Shown one piece after another: positions 50,501 through 57,910 of a stretch of 57,996 nt of DNA. Origin of the DNA: Acrocarpospora catenulata (GTDB lineage Bacteria > Actinomycetota > Actinomycetes > Streptosporangiales > Streptosporangiaceae); NCBI RefSeq assembly GCF_018476525.1, contig NZ_JAHCST010000057.1, positions 1 to 57,996 of the forward strand. Reading direction: 5' to 3'. Position 1 is the stretch's first letter. Every line of letters begins with the position of its first letter. The position numbers and the translations under genes are program-made. Below the pieces are notes generated by a model. The model did no database searches. It worked only from the letters and a program-made list of their open reading frames with translations, and was not told the DNA's origin.

Positions 50501-53500
50501 CCGACCCCACGCTGGCGGCCACGTCGTTGTTGTAGGCGGCGTCGTCCAGCACGCCGGTCAGCGGATCGGTGAAGGCGACCCCGGTGAACGGGCCGGCGCT
50601 GGTGTTGCCGACCGTGATCGTGTAGTTGACCACGGTCCCCGCCGCGGCCGCCGTGGTGTTGGCGGTCTTGGTGATGACCAGCGGGCCCGCCCCGATGGTG
50701 AGCGTCACCGCCTTGTTGTCGCGCTGGCTGTTGGCGTCCACGACCGTGACCGTGAAGGCGTAGCTGCCCACCGTCGTCGGGGTGCCCGAGAGCAACCCCG
50801 TGGAACTGTTCAGGGTGAGCCCCGGCGGCAGGCTGCCCGTGCTGACCGACCAGGTGTACGGCGCGGTGCCGCCGGAGACGGTCAGCTGGTCGCTGTAGGC
50901 CAGACCGACCTGGCCGCTCGGCGGCGCCGCGAAGGTCAGTGTCGGGCTGGCCACCACGACCAGGGTCACCGCCTTGGTGGCGGTCTGGTTGTTCGCGTCG
51001 GTGACCTGCACGGTGAAGGGGTAGCTGCCGGCCGTCGTCGGGGTGCCGGAGAGCAGTCCGGTGGAGCTGTTCAGGGTGAGCCCCGGCGGCAGCGTGCCCG
51101 AACTGAGCGACCAGGTGAAGGGCGCCGTGCCGCCGGTGACCGTCAGCTGGTCGCTGTAGGCCACGCCCACCTGCCCGTTCGGGGGCGCCGGGAAGGTCAG
51201 CGACGGGTTGGCGTTGGGTGTCACCGTGCTGGACGGGGCCGAGGCCGGTCCGGACCCCGCCGCGTTCACCGCGGTGACCGTGAAGGTGTAGGCGGTGCCC
51301 GGGGTCAGCCCGGTGACCGTCTGCGTGGTGGCCGTGCTGGAGAAGGTCTGCGGTGTCTGGGCCACCCCGCCGATGCGCGGCGTGACCACGTACGAGGTGA
51401 TCGCGCTTCCCCCGTTGGACGAGGGGGCGGTCCAGGTCAGCGTGGCCGAGCCGTCCCCGGCGGTGGCCGAGGTGATGGTCGGCTGCCCGGGCACCGTGTA
51501 CGGCACGACCGCGTTGGACTGCGCGCTCGCCGTACCGGTGCCGATGGCGTTCACCGCCGCCACCGTGAAGGTGTAGGAGGCTCCGGCCGTCAGCCCGGTC
51601 AGCGTCCGGGTGGTGGTGGAGGCGTCGTAGGACACCGGGGTCTGGGCGACCCCGTTGAGGTACGGCGTCACGACGTACCCGGTGATCGTGCTGCCGTGGC
51701 TCTCGGGAGCCGTCCAGGTCACGGTGGCGCTGGTGACGCCGGCGGTCGCGGTGGGCGCGGCCGGGGTGCCGGGTTTGTCGGTGTAGACATAGCTCGCCTG
51801 ACCGGCGACGCCCTGCGTCACCACGGTCACGTTGACCGTGGCCGCCGAACTTCGGGCGGGCATGGAGGAGATGCTCAGGGTGCCGTTGGCGTTGACGGTG
51901 AAACATCCGGCCGCGGGTCCCGACTGGCACGGCAGCAGGACGACGGGCGTGCCCGCCTGCAGCTCGGCGGTGGTGCCGATCTCGATGGCCGTCGCGCCGG
52001 AGATGTTGGAGCCCCCGACGGTGACCGCAATGCCGCCCGCGATCGTGCTGGTGGCGGGGGTGACGGTGATCCCGGAGGGCGCGGTGGGCACCGTCCCGGC
52101 CGTGGTCGACTGGGCGATATCGGGATTGGCCTCGTTCGATGAGGCGGTCACCGTGGAGGACGACTGAATGAGGGCGGGCGTGACACTGCTGCCCGTGACG
52201 ATGCCCACCACGGTCACTGGCTGCAGCGTCGTCCCCGCTGTGTACGGCGCGTTGTTGTTGGTACAGGTGATCTGCTGTCCGGACGGCGCCTGGCAGGTCC
52301 AGCCTGTCCCGTACGCACCCAGGGGCACCACGCCGGACGGCACCGTCTCGGTGATGGAGATCGCGGAGCTCTCGTTCGCCCCGGAGGAGTCCACCCCGGC
52401 GGTCACGGTGTACGTCACCGGGGCGCCCGGCTGCGGCGAGGACCCGACGTAACTCGTCTGGGCGACGTCGAGCACGGGGACGGGGTTGAAGCTCACCACC
52501 TTGACGCTGTCGATCTCGTGGAAGTCGGTGAGCGAGCCGGTCGAGCCCACCCAGCCGAAGGCCAGCTGCCGGGGGACCCCCGCCGAGTTGAGCCAGGACG
52601 AGGAGGGATAGAGCGTGGAGGAAACGGTCGGGAGCGTGCCGTCCAGCGACTTGGCCGTGCCACCCACCGGGGTGAGCACCAGCTTGTAGTGACCGGCCGC
52701 CACGGTCAGGCCCGAGGCTGTGGTCACGCCGGCGGCGGTGGGGTTGATCACGATCTCGACCGGAACCACGGAGGCGGCCCGGGTACTGCCCCGCAGCGCG
52801 ACCGCGGGCGAACTGGTCGAGGTGGCGGTGCTGTTGATCGCGCAGTAGCCGACCGTGCCCGCCCCCGGCCCGCGCACCACGACCTGGCCGGGCACCCTGC
52901 CGCCGGTGGTGCTGATGTACGCCGGGTTGGTGCAGCCGCTGCCCTGGTAGACGCTGTTGCTGAAGTTGCCGTAGACGTCGAAGCCGAAGCCCAGGTAGGC
53001 GTTGGCCAGGCCGGGGCCGGCGCTGCCGGCCGAGTAGCCCAGCGATCCGCCGCTGCGGCCGATGTTGGCCGGGGGCAGCGGATTGGTCGGGTCCACGGCG
53101 GCGGCCACGAAGGTCAGGCCGTCCGCGCCGGTGCCACCGTACTGGTAGGCGTTGAACGTCACGTCCAGGCCCTGGGAGGTGGGCACACTGATCGCGCCGA
53201 ACAGGCCGCCTTCCTGGCTGGTGCTGGTGTTGGTGAGGCGGAGCGTGCCCAGCCCGGCCGCGTCGGTGTTGGTGGAGCAGCTGTGCAGGCCGGAGCCGTT
53301 GGGGTTGCCGACGGCGGTCAGGCAGGCGGTGTTGGTGCCGCTCTGCCCGGTGGGCAGTGCGGGCAGCGTCACCGGATAGGTGGAATCGGCTGTGTTGTTT
53401 TTGAACGGCTGGTTGAACAGCAGGGTGCCGGCCGCGGACGCGGAAGGCGCGGACAGGCCGATCAGGGACGCGCTGGCGGTGGAGCCGAGCAGGCCCAGGA

Positions 53501-53558
53501 CGACAGCCTGCGAGATCAGGCGGCGAGCGGCGCCGCGGGCGAGGCGATGGCTAAGCAT
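44505..53558 (-). CDS. Giant (3017 aa) modular surface protein: lectin, DUF11, IPT, FN3, Ig-like, 15 DUF11 repeats, WxL-like C-terminus
   Basis: An exported ~300-kDa protein. Order: signal peptide (~1-43); L-type-lectin-like head (~45-355; GTLLFNQPFKN, GADGLTFVAAAVDP, YLGFGFDVYGNFSN); one DUF11 (~365-485); IPT/TIG (~490-590); two FN3 (~595-785); two Ig-like putative-PIG domains (~785-950; LTFPAPPNGQVGVAYSDQLTV). Fifteen ~129-aa DUF11 repeats (~955-2890) then run to the C-terminal WxL-like domain (~2890-3017; 44508-44890). Repeats share ITKTADT..PG..V.YT, GVLDDAVYNNDA, LTWTGNLAVGA and a terminal C-x8-C pair (NCPSGGTDPRC). Its ATG overlaps the WxLIP-like stop by 8 nt (coupling). Likely a long fibrous adhesin or stalk. 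Confidence 0.9.
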   Translation of the reverse strand: MLSHRLARGAARRLISQAVVLGLLGSTASASLIGLSAPSASAAGTLLFNQPFKNNTADSTYPVTLPALPTGQSGTNTACLTAVGNPNGSGLHSCSTNTDAAGLGTLRLTNTSTSQEGGLFGAISVPTSQGLDVTFNAYQYGGTGADGLTFVAAAVDPTNPLPPANIGRSGGSLGYSAGSAGPGLANAYLGFGFDVYGNFSNSVYQGSGCTNPAYISTTGGRVPGQVVVRGPGAGTVGYCAINSTATSTSSPAVALRGSTRAASVVPVEIVINPTAAGVTTASGLTVAAGHYKLVLTPVGGTAKSLDGTLPTVSSTLYPSSSWLNSAGVPRQLAFGWVGSTGSLTDFHEIDSVKVVSFNPVPVLDVAQTSYVGSSPQPGAPVTYTVTAGVDSSGANESSAISITETVPSGVVPLGAYGTGWTCQAPSGQQITCTNNNAPYTAGTTLQPVTVVGIVTGSSVTPALIQSSSTVTASSNEANPDIAQSTTAGTVPTAPSGITVTPATSTIAGGIAVTVGGSNISGATAIEIGTTAELQAGTPVVLLPCQSGPAAGCFTVNANGTLSISSMPARSSAATVNVTVVTQGVAGQASYVYTDKPGTPAAPTATAGVTSATVTWTAPESHGSTITGYVVTPYLNGVAQTPVSYDASTTTRTLTGLTAGASYTFTVAAVNAIGTGTASAQSNAVVPYTVPGQPTITSATAGDGSATLTWTAPSSNGGSAITSYVVTPRIGGVAQTPQTFSSTATTQTVTGLTPGTAYTFTVTAVNAAGSGPASAPSSTVTPNANPSLTFPAPPNGQVGVAYSDQLTVTGGTAPFTWSLSSGTLPPGLTLNSSTGLLSGTPTTAGSYPFTVQVTDANNQTATKAVTLVVVASPTLTFAAPPSGQVGLAYSDQLTVSGGTAPYTWSVSTGSLPPGLTLNSSTGLLSGTPTTVGSYAFTVTVVDANSQRDNKAVTLTIGAGPLVITKTANTTAAAAGTVVNYTITVGNTSAGPFTGVAFTDPLTGVLDDAAYNNDVAASVGSAAYTDPNVTWTGTLAAGATATITYSVTVRTGHPGDGTLANTVTSGTLGTNCASGSGDSRCRASVSLLELTITKTADKATPSPGDTVHYTITVSNTGRAAYAPANISDPLSGVLDDAVYNGDVSASTGTASYSAPVLGWSGNLSAGASATITYSVTVNSPDNGDKNLTNTVTSTSAGSNCPSGGTDPRCARTVTVLIPGLTINSATDVTTAVPGGVVRYTITGTNSGQTSFTSANFTFALPGAASNATYNNDAAASSGNLTFNQDGTVTWSGALGVGETVTATASVTVNSSTTTAGTLTSTVTSTTPGNNCPVGGSAPACSTSVQILLPQLTITAAAGTGTAEPGQQVTYTVTVANTGQAPYVGASFTDSLAAVLTDAVYNNDAVASSGTVGYSSPNLTWTGNLAVGASATVTFTVTVRDPYVGDTGMVNRVTSSTQGNNCPAGNTDSRCRAAVTILVPALTITKTANTATVVQGGTVGYTVTVANTGQTPYTGASVTDALTGVLDDAVFNNDAAASSGTVGYSAPNLTWTGNLAVGATATITYSMTVRNPDPGDGLLSNAVTSAAYGNNCPSGSTDTRCAVTVRLSRLVLQQAYTTATTTPGSVIQLNATFSNTGQTPYNGISVFAGSADTVDDAVPTGDQTASSGTLSLGPTGITWTGSIPVGGVVTVTGTLTVKNPDPGNKIITGTLVSSAAGNNCPSGGSDPQCTAQVDVLVPALSITKVADTATTVPGGTVNYTVTVSNTGQTPYPGAQVADDLSAVLDDAGYNGDAVASAGTVTYDSPVLTWTGNLPVGGEAVVTFSVTVLNPSPGNKRLHNVVSSSAVGSSCPPGSAGSGCFTNVTVLTPALTIVKSADSDAAAPGETVTYTLKVTNSGQTSYTGANLADSLSGVLDDAVYNNDVSASTGTAGYTAPNVTWTGNLAVGASATITYSVTVDNPDLGDKSLVNTTTSTTAGSNCAVGSTDSRCSLTTPVADVSDLTFSKDTDRTSVAPGGTVTYTITVTNSAAEPYLGATFTDSLSGELDDAVYNNDAVATAGTVGYTAPNLTWTGNVPASGSVTVTYSVTANGNGDKILTDTLTSTSPGGNCPVGGSDPRCAETVTVSVLTIGVSANAGTTTPGGAIQFTSTFTNTGQTPYEGISIAFPGGDLIDDVLPGVETVTSGTLSSDHGLVWTGNIPVGGVVTMSSTFTVRNPDPGNRVARMSAISDTPGSNCPTGNANPACSASVQVLIPALTITKSASAPTAVPGGSVTYTITLENTGETPYTGISVTDPLAGLLDDAVYNGDASATTGDVSYADQVLTWTGDLAETATATITYSVTVRDPDPGDKLMANTLTSTAPGSTCPAGAPATGCIATVVVLTPALTIVKTADTATTAPGATVGYTITVQNTGQTAYPAASLTDALSGVLDDAAYNNDADATSGSVTRTGSDLTWTGALATGASATITYSVTVQGGGDNILSNTVTSPASGANCPDGGTDPRCAARVPVSVLTFTSTADTTTAIPTQVVRYTVTFTNSGQVAQPTANFTFALADALDNATYNNDAVVNSGNLTFNPDGSVVWTGPLGLGETATATASITVNNPPTGGSTMTSLASSTTPGNDCPVGSTDPACRTSVEVLIPELTITKSADAVTAVPGQTVAYTVTVANTGEAPYTGAQISDSLDVTDAVYNNDAVASTGTTGYTAPNLTWTGDLGVGETAVIGYTVTVRDPYLGDTLMTNTVSSTTLGSTCSSGNCSALVTVLIPALTLSVSTDPASIVAGGTVRYTVTVANTGQTPYTGASFTNALAGVLDDAVYNNDAVASSGTAGYTASNLTWTGDLAVGATATVTYTVTTRAPSGGDAVLVDSVVSDDAGSTCPTGGADARCASSMSITAESLALADITSGFTLTGTPRSTVRGDGAVTYTVTTNSPGGYVVTVRAASPEFTSPDTSATIPISAMKVRESGTADFQPLSSVGVVSVHEQDTPSAPHGDQLSTDYEVDIPFVPSGTYSATLDYIATSQ

Positions 53559-54519
53559 GGATGGTGTCTGTCATCCCGTTCAGCGCGGCGGCGGTGGCCT
53601 TCGCGCGGCGGCGGCGCCGTACCAGCCACCCGGCCAGCAGCAGGGTCAGCAGGACGACGACCAGGATCATGGCCAGGTGCAGCGGGAAGACGATGATCGG
53701 CACCGTGGCCGAGCGCACGCCCGGGCCCGGGGTGTCCACCGCGACCGTGACGTCGCAGAAGCAGACCAGCGGCGGATCCCAGAGGGTGGTCACCTCGCGG
53801 GTGGCGCCACGGACCACAGTGAAGTCGGGGAACGCCACCGACTCTCCGCCGACCTGGGCCTGGAGCCGCCCGGCGCCGCGGAAGTCCCGGTGCACGGTGC
53901 CGAGGCTGCGGATGCGCGCGGTGATCGGCACCGGTCCGCCCAGCACGTACTCCGGGGCGGTCAGACCGGCGATCTCGGCCGAGGTGTCCACGGCGCCGGG
54001 CACGGCGACGAAGACCGGGGCGGCCACGCCGCGGTTGATCCGGATGTTCGAGCCGTTGTCGCCCGCCGGCACCTTGAAGATCACCGCGAACTGGTGGTCT
54101 CCCGGTTCCGGCGCGGGCGGCACGTCTACCCGGAGGGTGACCTTCCGGGTGGTGCCCGGCTCCACCCGCAGGCTGGACGGTTCGACGCGCGCCCAGGCCG
54201 CGGCGGCGAACGGGGCCTGCGGCTGGAACCTCAGCGAACCGTCCTCCCCTGTGGTGAAGTCGGCTTTCTCCACGGTGACGTCGAAGGCCGCGCGGCCCTT
54301 GTTGATCAGTTGGAACTCCTGGGCGGTGGACGCCTTTCCCGCCGGAATGGTCAGGCGGGTCGGGCTCACCTCCAGCGAGAAGTCCGGTACGGGCTCGGAC
54401 GCGGCGGGGGCGGGGCAACCTGCCCAGAGCAGGCCCAGCGAGATGCCCATCGCCAGCATTCGGCGCAATGGGACATGTCGAGAATTTTGACGGTTCTGGT
54501 GCAAGGTAAGACGCTCCAT
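53551..54519 (-). CDS. WxLIP/DUF916-like membrane-anchored surface protein
   Basis: A ~322-aa exported protein. After a signal region (LRRMLAMGISLGLLWAGC, with a lipobox-like AGC) come two beta-sandwich domains. The first (~55-160) reads FSLEVSPTRLTIPAGKASTAQEFQLINKGRAAFDVTVEKADF (by motif) and matches WxLIP/DUF916 style. The second (~165-270) contains YVLGGPVPITARIRSLGTVHRDFRGAGRL. A C-terminal TM helix (LAMILVVVLLTLLLAGWLV) and RRRRRAKA follow. Firmicutes WxLIPs have the same SP-DUF916-DUF3324-TM plan. ATG 54519 is chosen; a GTG at 54555 has a better ribosome site (GGGAG) but a long n-region. It is translationally coupled to the giant protein gene. Confidence 0.75.
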   Translation of the reverse strand: MERLTLHQNRQNSRHVPLRRMLAMGISLGLLWAGCPAPAASEPVPDFSLEVSPTRLTIPAGKASTAQEFQLINKGRAAFDVTVEKADFTTGEDGSLRFQPQAPFAAAAWARVEPSSLRVEPGTTRKVTLRVDVPPAPEPGDHQFAVIFKVPAGDNGSNIRINRGVAAPVFVAVPGAVDTSAEIAGLTAPEYVLGGPVPITARIRSLGTVHRDFRGAGRLQAQVGGESVAFPDFTVVRGATREVTTLWDPPLVCFCDVTVAVDTPGPGVRSATVPIIVFPLHLAMILVVVLLTLLLAGWLVRRRRRAKATAAALNGMTDTIHA

Positions 54520-54558
54520 ACGGTGATCAATTCCAGAAGCTATCCACTTGATCACCAA

Positions 54559-54761
54559 GACTCCCGCTCGCGTCCTACCGTGGACTCCCTTCGCTTTCTC
54601 TCAAAAAGGTCTTGACACGGGAACAGATTGTCCGAAGAACAGAAAATACCCGACCAAAGACAGCTCTTAGTGACATCCCCTGCCAACTGGGTAAATCTAG
54701 CGGGGCAGCATTTCCCAGTTCATATCCACACGCAGACATAGTCGCCATTTTTGGGGGATTA
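54559..54761. promoter_or_regulatory. AT-rich divergent promoter region of the surface locus
   Basis: The gap between the WxLIP-like gene and the LPYSG gene is clearly AT-richer than the neighbourhood. A TTGACA box is present at 54612-54617 on the plus strand; a matching -10 is not clear. No recognisable operator palindrome was seen. It would drive both arms of the locus. Confidence 0.5.
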
Positions 54762-55457
54762 ATGGCAAAAAACACCATATTGGTGGTCACGGGGGCGCAG
54801 CTCGCAGTGCTGACCGCCCTCTGCCTGCCCTTGAGCCCGGCCGCAGCCCACACCATCCGCCCGGATAGCCCGAACGCGCAGGAGGAGCATCCGCTGGGAG
54901 GCATCAAGGTCTCGGTACGAGTCCTGCCTCCCGGCACCGACCCACCGCCACCGGGGACGGATCCACACCAGCCCGGCACGCACCCGCAGCAACCGGGCAC
55001 GAATCCGCAGTATCCCGGCTCCGGCGGGCCCTACGTCATCCGACCGGTACACCGCCCGGACGAGGCCCCTCACCAGGGTTGGTTCGACCCCGGGATGACC
55101 CACCCTCACGACGGAACCTCAACCCACCAAGGCAACTCAACCCACCAAGGCAACTCAACCCACCAAGGCAACTCAACCCACCAAGGCAACTCAACCCACC
55201 ACGGGGATGCGATCCACCACGGCAATGCAGTCCACGAAGGTCACACCACCCACACCGGGCAGGTCACCCACGATGGCTCAATTCATCATTCAGGCGACGT
55301 GAATTCGACCGGCAACACCCAGATACACCAATCGCCCGCCCTGCCATACAGCGGCATCGACACCCGGCGTCTCATCCTGGCGATATCAAGCGCCCTGACC
55401 GCCATCCTCGCCGGCGTCCTGCTCATTCTGGTCTCCCGGAAAAGCGAGAACGACTGA
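54762..55457 (+). CDS. Sortase-anchored (LPYSG) His/Thr-rich repeat surface protein
   Basis: A 231-aa exported protein. A signal peptide (MAKNTILVVTGAQLAVLTAL) is followed by a Pro-rich segment with PPGTDP/QPGTHP/QPGTNP repeats. A low-complexity region of STHQGN hexapeptides decays into HHGD/HHGN/HEGH/HTGQ/HDGS units. The end is a cell-wall sorting signal: LPYSG, a hydrophobic helix (LILAISSALTAILAGVLLIL) and VSRKSEND. A His-rich repeat could bind metals. ATG 54762 has GGGGG upstream. Firmicutes WxL loci also carry an LPxTG protein. No sortase gene is in the window. Confidence 0.82.
   Translation: MAKNTILVVTGAQLAVLTALCLPLSPAAAHTIRPDSPNAQEEHPLGGIKVSVRVLPPGTDPPPPGTDPHQPGTHPQQPGTNPQYPGSGGPYVIRPVHRPDEAPHQGWFDPGMTHPHDGTSTHQGNSTHQGNSTHQGNSTHQGNSTHHGDAIHHGNAVHEGHTTHTGQVTHDGSIHHSGDVNSTGNTQIHQSPALPYSGIDTRRLILAISSALTAILAGVLLILVSRKSEND
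55119..55208 (+). repeat. 18-bp tandem repeat inside the LPYSG gene
   Basis: Four identical 18-bp units, TCAACCCACCAAGGCAAC, start at 55119, 55137, 55155 and 55173. A fifth diverged unit starts at 55191. Each encodes STHQGN. Perfect identity suggests recent slippage or expansion. Confidence 0.92.
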
Positions 55458-55465
55458 TCCCACCC

Positions 55466-55497
55466 GGCCCCTGACCGCTTATTCGCGGTCGGGGGCC
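55466..55497. terminator. Bidirectional terminator after the LPYSG gene
   Basis: GGCCCCTGACCGC (55466-55478) pairs with GCGGTCGGGGGCC (55485-55497), 13 bp with one G-U, loop TTATTC, followed by TTTCGG. It lies between the LPYSG gene and the convergent transporter gene. Confidence 0.85.
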
Positions 55498-55508
55498 TTT
55501 CGGAAAAA

Positions 55509-56744
55509 CTAGGTTCCGAGCACCCGAATAGACACCCACAGCGCGACTACGGAAACCACTATCCCCGCCGGAACGGTGAGCAAGCCAAGCCGTGTGAATT
55601 CCGAGAGGCGTACCTGTTCATGGGCGATACGCCGCCAGAGCAGCGTGGCCAGGGACCCGGCGTAGGTGAGGTTGGGCCCGATGTTGACCCCGATCAGCAC
55701 GGCGAGCACGGCGGCGGGTCCGCTGGTGAGGGGAAGGAGGACAAGCACGGCGGGCAGATTGTTGATCAGGTTGGCGAGCACGGCGGCGAGCGCGGCCACT
55801 CCGAGCAGAGCCGGCAGGCTGTCCCCCGCTGGAAAGAACCACCCGAGGTCGGGACCGTGATCGACCACAGCACGCACGACGACCCCCAGCGCCAGCACGA
55901 ACACCAGAAACGGCAGCGCGGCGGCGTCCAGGATCGCCCGCGGAGTGGTGTTCCCCCGGGCGAGGGAGCGCACGCCGAGCACCAGGGCCCCGGCGGCGGC
56001 GGCCCAGACGGGTCCCAGTCCGAACGCCGAGGTCACCACGAAACCGGCAAGCGTGCAGGCCACCGTGACCAGCGCGAACATCGGCATCTCGACAGACCCG
56101 CCAGCGGGCCTCCCGGCGTCCAGCTCTCCCGCGAAGAACCGGCGGAAAACGACGTACTCCACGAGGATCGCCCCCAGCCACGGCAGTGTCATCAACGCCG
56201 CGAACCGGGTGAAGCTCAGCCCGCTGGCCGCGAAGGCCAGCAGGTTGGTCAGGTTGGAGACCGGCAACAGCAGCGAGGCCGTGTTGGCCAGGTGGCCGCA
56301 GGCGTACACGTGGGGCTTGGGCCGTACGCCGAGCCGCGCCGCCGTGGCGAAGACAACGGGGGTGAGCAGCACCACGGTGGCGTCCAGGCTGAGCACCACG
56401 GTGACCGCCGAGGCCAGCCCGAACACCGAGGTCAGCAGCCGCCGTCCGGAGGCACGGGCCATCCAGGCCCCGCACGCCTCGAACAGTCCCTCGTCGGCGC
56501 AGAGCCGGGCCAGGACGAGCACCGCGCCCAGGAACGCCACCACGGGCGTGAGCCGCTCGATCTCCTGCCGCGCCTGCCCCCAGGAGATCGCCCCCGCCGC
56601 CACCACGATCGCGGCGGCCGGTGCCGACACGACGGCCTCCGGTAGCCCGAACGGCCGGATCACCGCGCTCGCCAGTACCGCGACCAGCAGCACGACACAC
56701 AAGATCTCCAGAGCAGCGCCCTCCCAGCCGCGCGACCAGCACAT
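55509..56744 (-). CDS. ArsB/NhaD-type ion transporter (IT superfamily)
   Basis: A 411-aa membrane protein with about eleven TM helices. Typical segments are VAFLGAVLVLARLCADEGLFEACGAW, SLDATVVLLTPVVFATA, HLANTASLLLPVSNLTNLLA, and in the second half NLINNLPAVLVLLPL and GVNIGPNLTYAGSLATLLW. These paired N-T/S-N motifs and the re-entrant layout match ArsB arsenite permeases and NhaD antiporters. Arsenite is possible, but no arsR/arsC is adjacent. ATG 56744 is chosen. Confidence 0.85.
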   Translation of the reverse strand: MCWSRGWEGAALEILCVVLLVAVLASAVIRPFGLPEAVVSAPAAAIVVAAGAISWGQARQEIERLTPVVAFLGAVLVLARLCADEGLFEACGAWMARASGRRLLTSVFGLASAVTVVLSLDATVVLLTPVVFATAARLGVRPKPHVYACGHLANTASLLLPVSNLTNLLAFAASGLSFTRFAALMTLPWLGAILVEYVVFRRFFAGELDAGRPAGGSVEMPMFALVTVACTLAGFVVTSAFGLGPVWAAAAGALVLGVRSLARGNTTPRAILDAAALPFLVFVLALGVVVRAVVDHGPDLGWFFPAGDSLPALLGVAALAAVLANLINNLPAVLVLLPLTSGPAAVLAVLIGVNIGPNLTYAGSLATLLWRRIAHEQVRLSEFTRLGLLTVPAGIVVSVVALWVSIRVLGT

Positions 56745-56908
56745 CGTTCCACGCCGCCCCTGGAACGTGGTCACCCGCTCCTTCGTGGAAGATCCCGGTT
56801 TCACCGCCCTGTCGGGTCACGTTCGCGGGTCCGTCGCCAACTGAGACGGATTCGTGAGGAACCTTTCGTGTGCCGCCCGCATCTATCCAGGTGACGAAAG
56901 GAATTGAC

Positions 56909-57910
56909 ATGAAGCTCGGGAAATCGTTAGCGATGCTCGCGGTCGCCGCGGCGGCCGTCGCCGCGCTGCCGGGGGTCGCGGAGGCGCGAACGGGAGCCGC
57001 CTCCGGGGTCGCCAGGTACGTCTGGGTGAACAGCTGCCCGAAGAAGGACTACACGGTGCCGTGCGGGCCGTGGACCGTGACAACGCGGACCGGGAAGAAG
57101 GTGGCGCTGCCGGACGCTCAGGTCTTCCCGGTGGACGCGGCGGGCAGGACTGACAAGGAGTCCTCCACCACGATCGCGCTGAGCGGGGACGGCGCGCATG
57201 TGGCCTACTTCCGCAAGTCCGACAATCGGCTGGTCGTCCGGGACCTGCGGAACAACAAGGTGCGTACCCTGCCGTCCAAGGCGGCGAAGCTGCCCAAGGG
57301 TATCGGCATGTCCGATGTGGACACCTTTCTGTCCGAGGACGGGAACCTGCTGGTGATCGACTACTTCGACGAGGGCGCTCGCCGGCCTTCGCTGATCGTC
57401 GATGTGGCCGCGGGTACCACCCGCACCCTGCCCGGGAACGCCAACATGCAGGGCTTCAGCCCCAACGGGGAACACCTGCTGGTCACCCGCTACACCGACG
57501 AGAACACCACCGAGTTCGCCGTGTTCGACGCCCAGGGCGTCAAGGAGAACAGCCAGGTGGTTCCCCAGATCGTGGCCAACAACGCGCCGCTGGCCCTGTC
57601 CGACGACGGCAGCACGGTGGCCCTCATCGTGACCAGCCCGAAGAGCACCCAGACCCTGCGCGTGTACGACCTGACCGCGGACACCGTCGGCGACCCGGTC
57701 CGCGTCAAGGTGGCCAAGAACGAGTACGCCCACCGACTCTTCTGGACCGGCGACGACCAACTCACCCTCTGGGAACTACGAAGCAACACCGCCGGCACCA
57801 CCACCGGCGCATCGGCCCACCGCCTGGACCCAACCACCGGCACCACCTCAGTAATCGACTCATTCAAAATCCACTCCAAGGTATGGACCTGGTGGTTGCC
57901 CGGTGAATAA
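56909..57910 (+). CDS. Secreted beta-propeller-like (TolB/WD40-type) protein
   Basis: A 333-aa exported protein: signal peptide (MKLGKSLAMLAVAAAAVAALPGVAEA), one Cys pair (NSCPKKDYTVPCGPW) and a series of ~45-aa blades (TIALSGDGAHVAYFRKSDNRLVVRDL; LSEDGNLLVIDYFDE; FSPNGEHLLVTRYTD; LSDDGSTVALIVTSPK). The end is WTWWLPGE. ATG 56909 has AAAGGAA upstream. It is probably an extracellular scaffold; no catalytic motif. Confidence 0.78.
   Translation: MKLGKSLAMLAVAAAAVAALPGVAEARTGAASGVARYVWVNSCPKKDYTVPCGPWTVTTRTGKKVALPDAQVFPVDAAGRTDKESSTTIALSGDGAHVAYFRKSDNRLVVRDLRNNKVRTLPSKAAKLPKGIGMSDVDTFLSEDGNLLVIDYFDEGARRPSLIVDVAAGTTRTLPGNANMQGFSPNGEHLLVTRYTDENTTEFAVFDAQGVKENSQVVPQIVANNAPLALSDDGSTVALIVTSPKSTQTLRVYDLTADTVGDPVRVKVAKNEYAHRLFWTGDDQLTLWELRSNTAGTTTGASAHRLDPTTGTTSVIDSFKIHSKVWTWWLPGE

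Noticed and set aside
46149-52142. A 1997-codon open frame antisense to the giant protein gene, and a 1029-codon frame at 48841-51930 on the same strand as it
   Set aside because: Both mirror the codon bias of the repeat-rich gene; residues are Arg/Gly/Val/His-rich low complexity without domains, starts or ribosome sites.
55119-55208. CRISPR-like array
   Set aside because: The 18-bp units are contiguous, without spacers, and encode a hexapeptide in frame.
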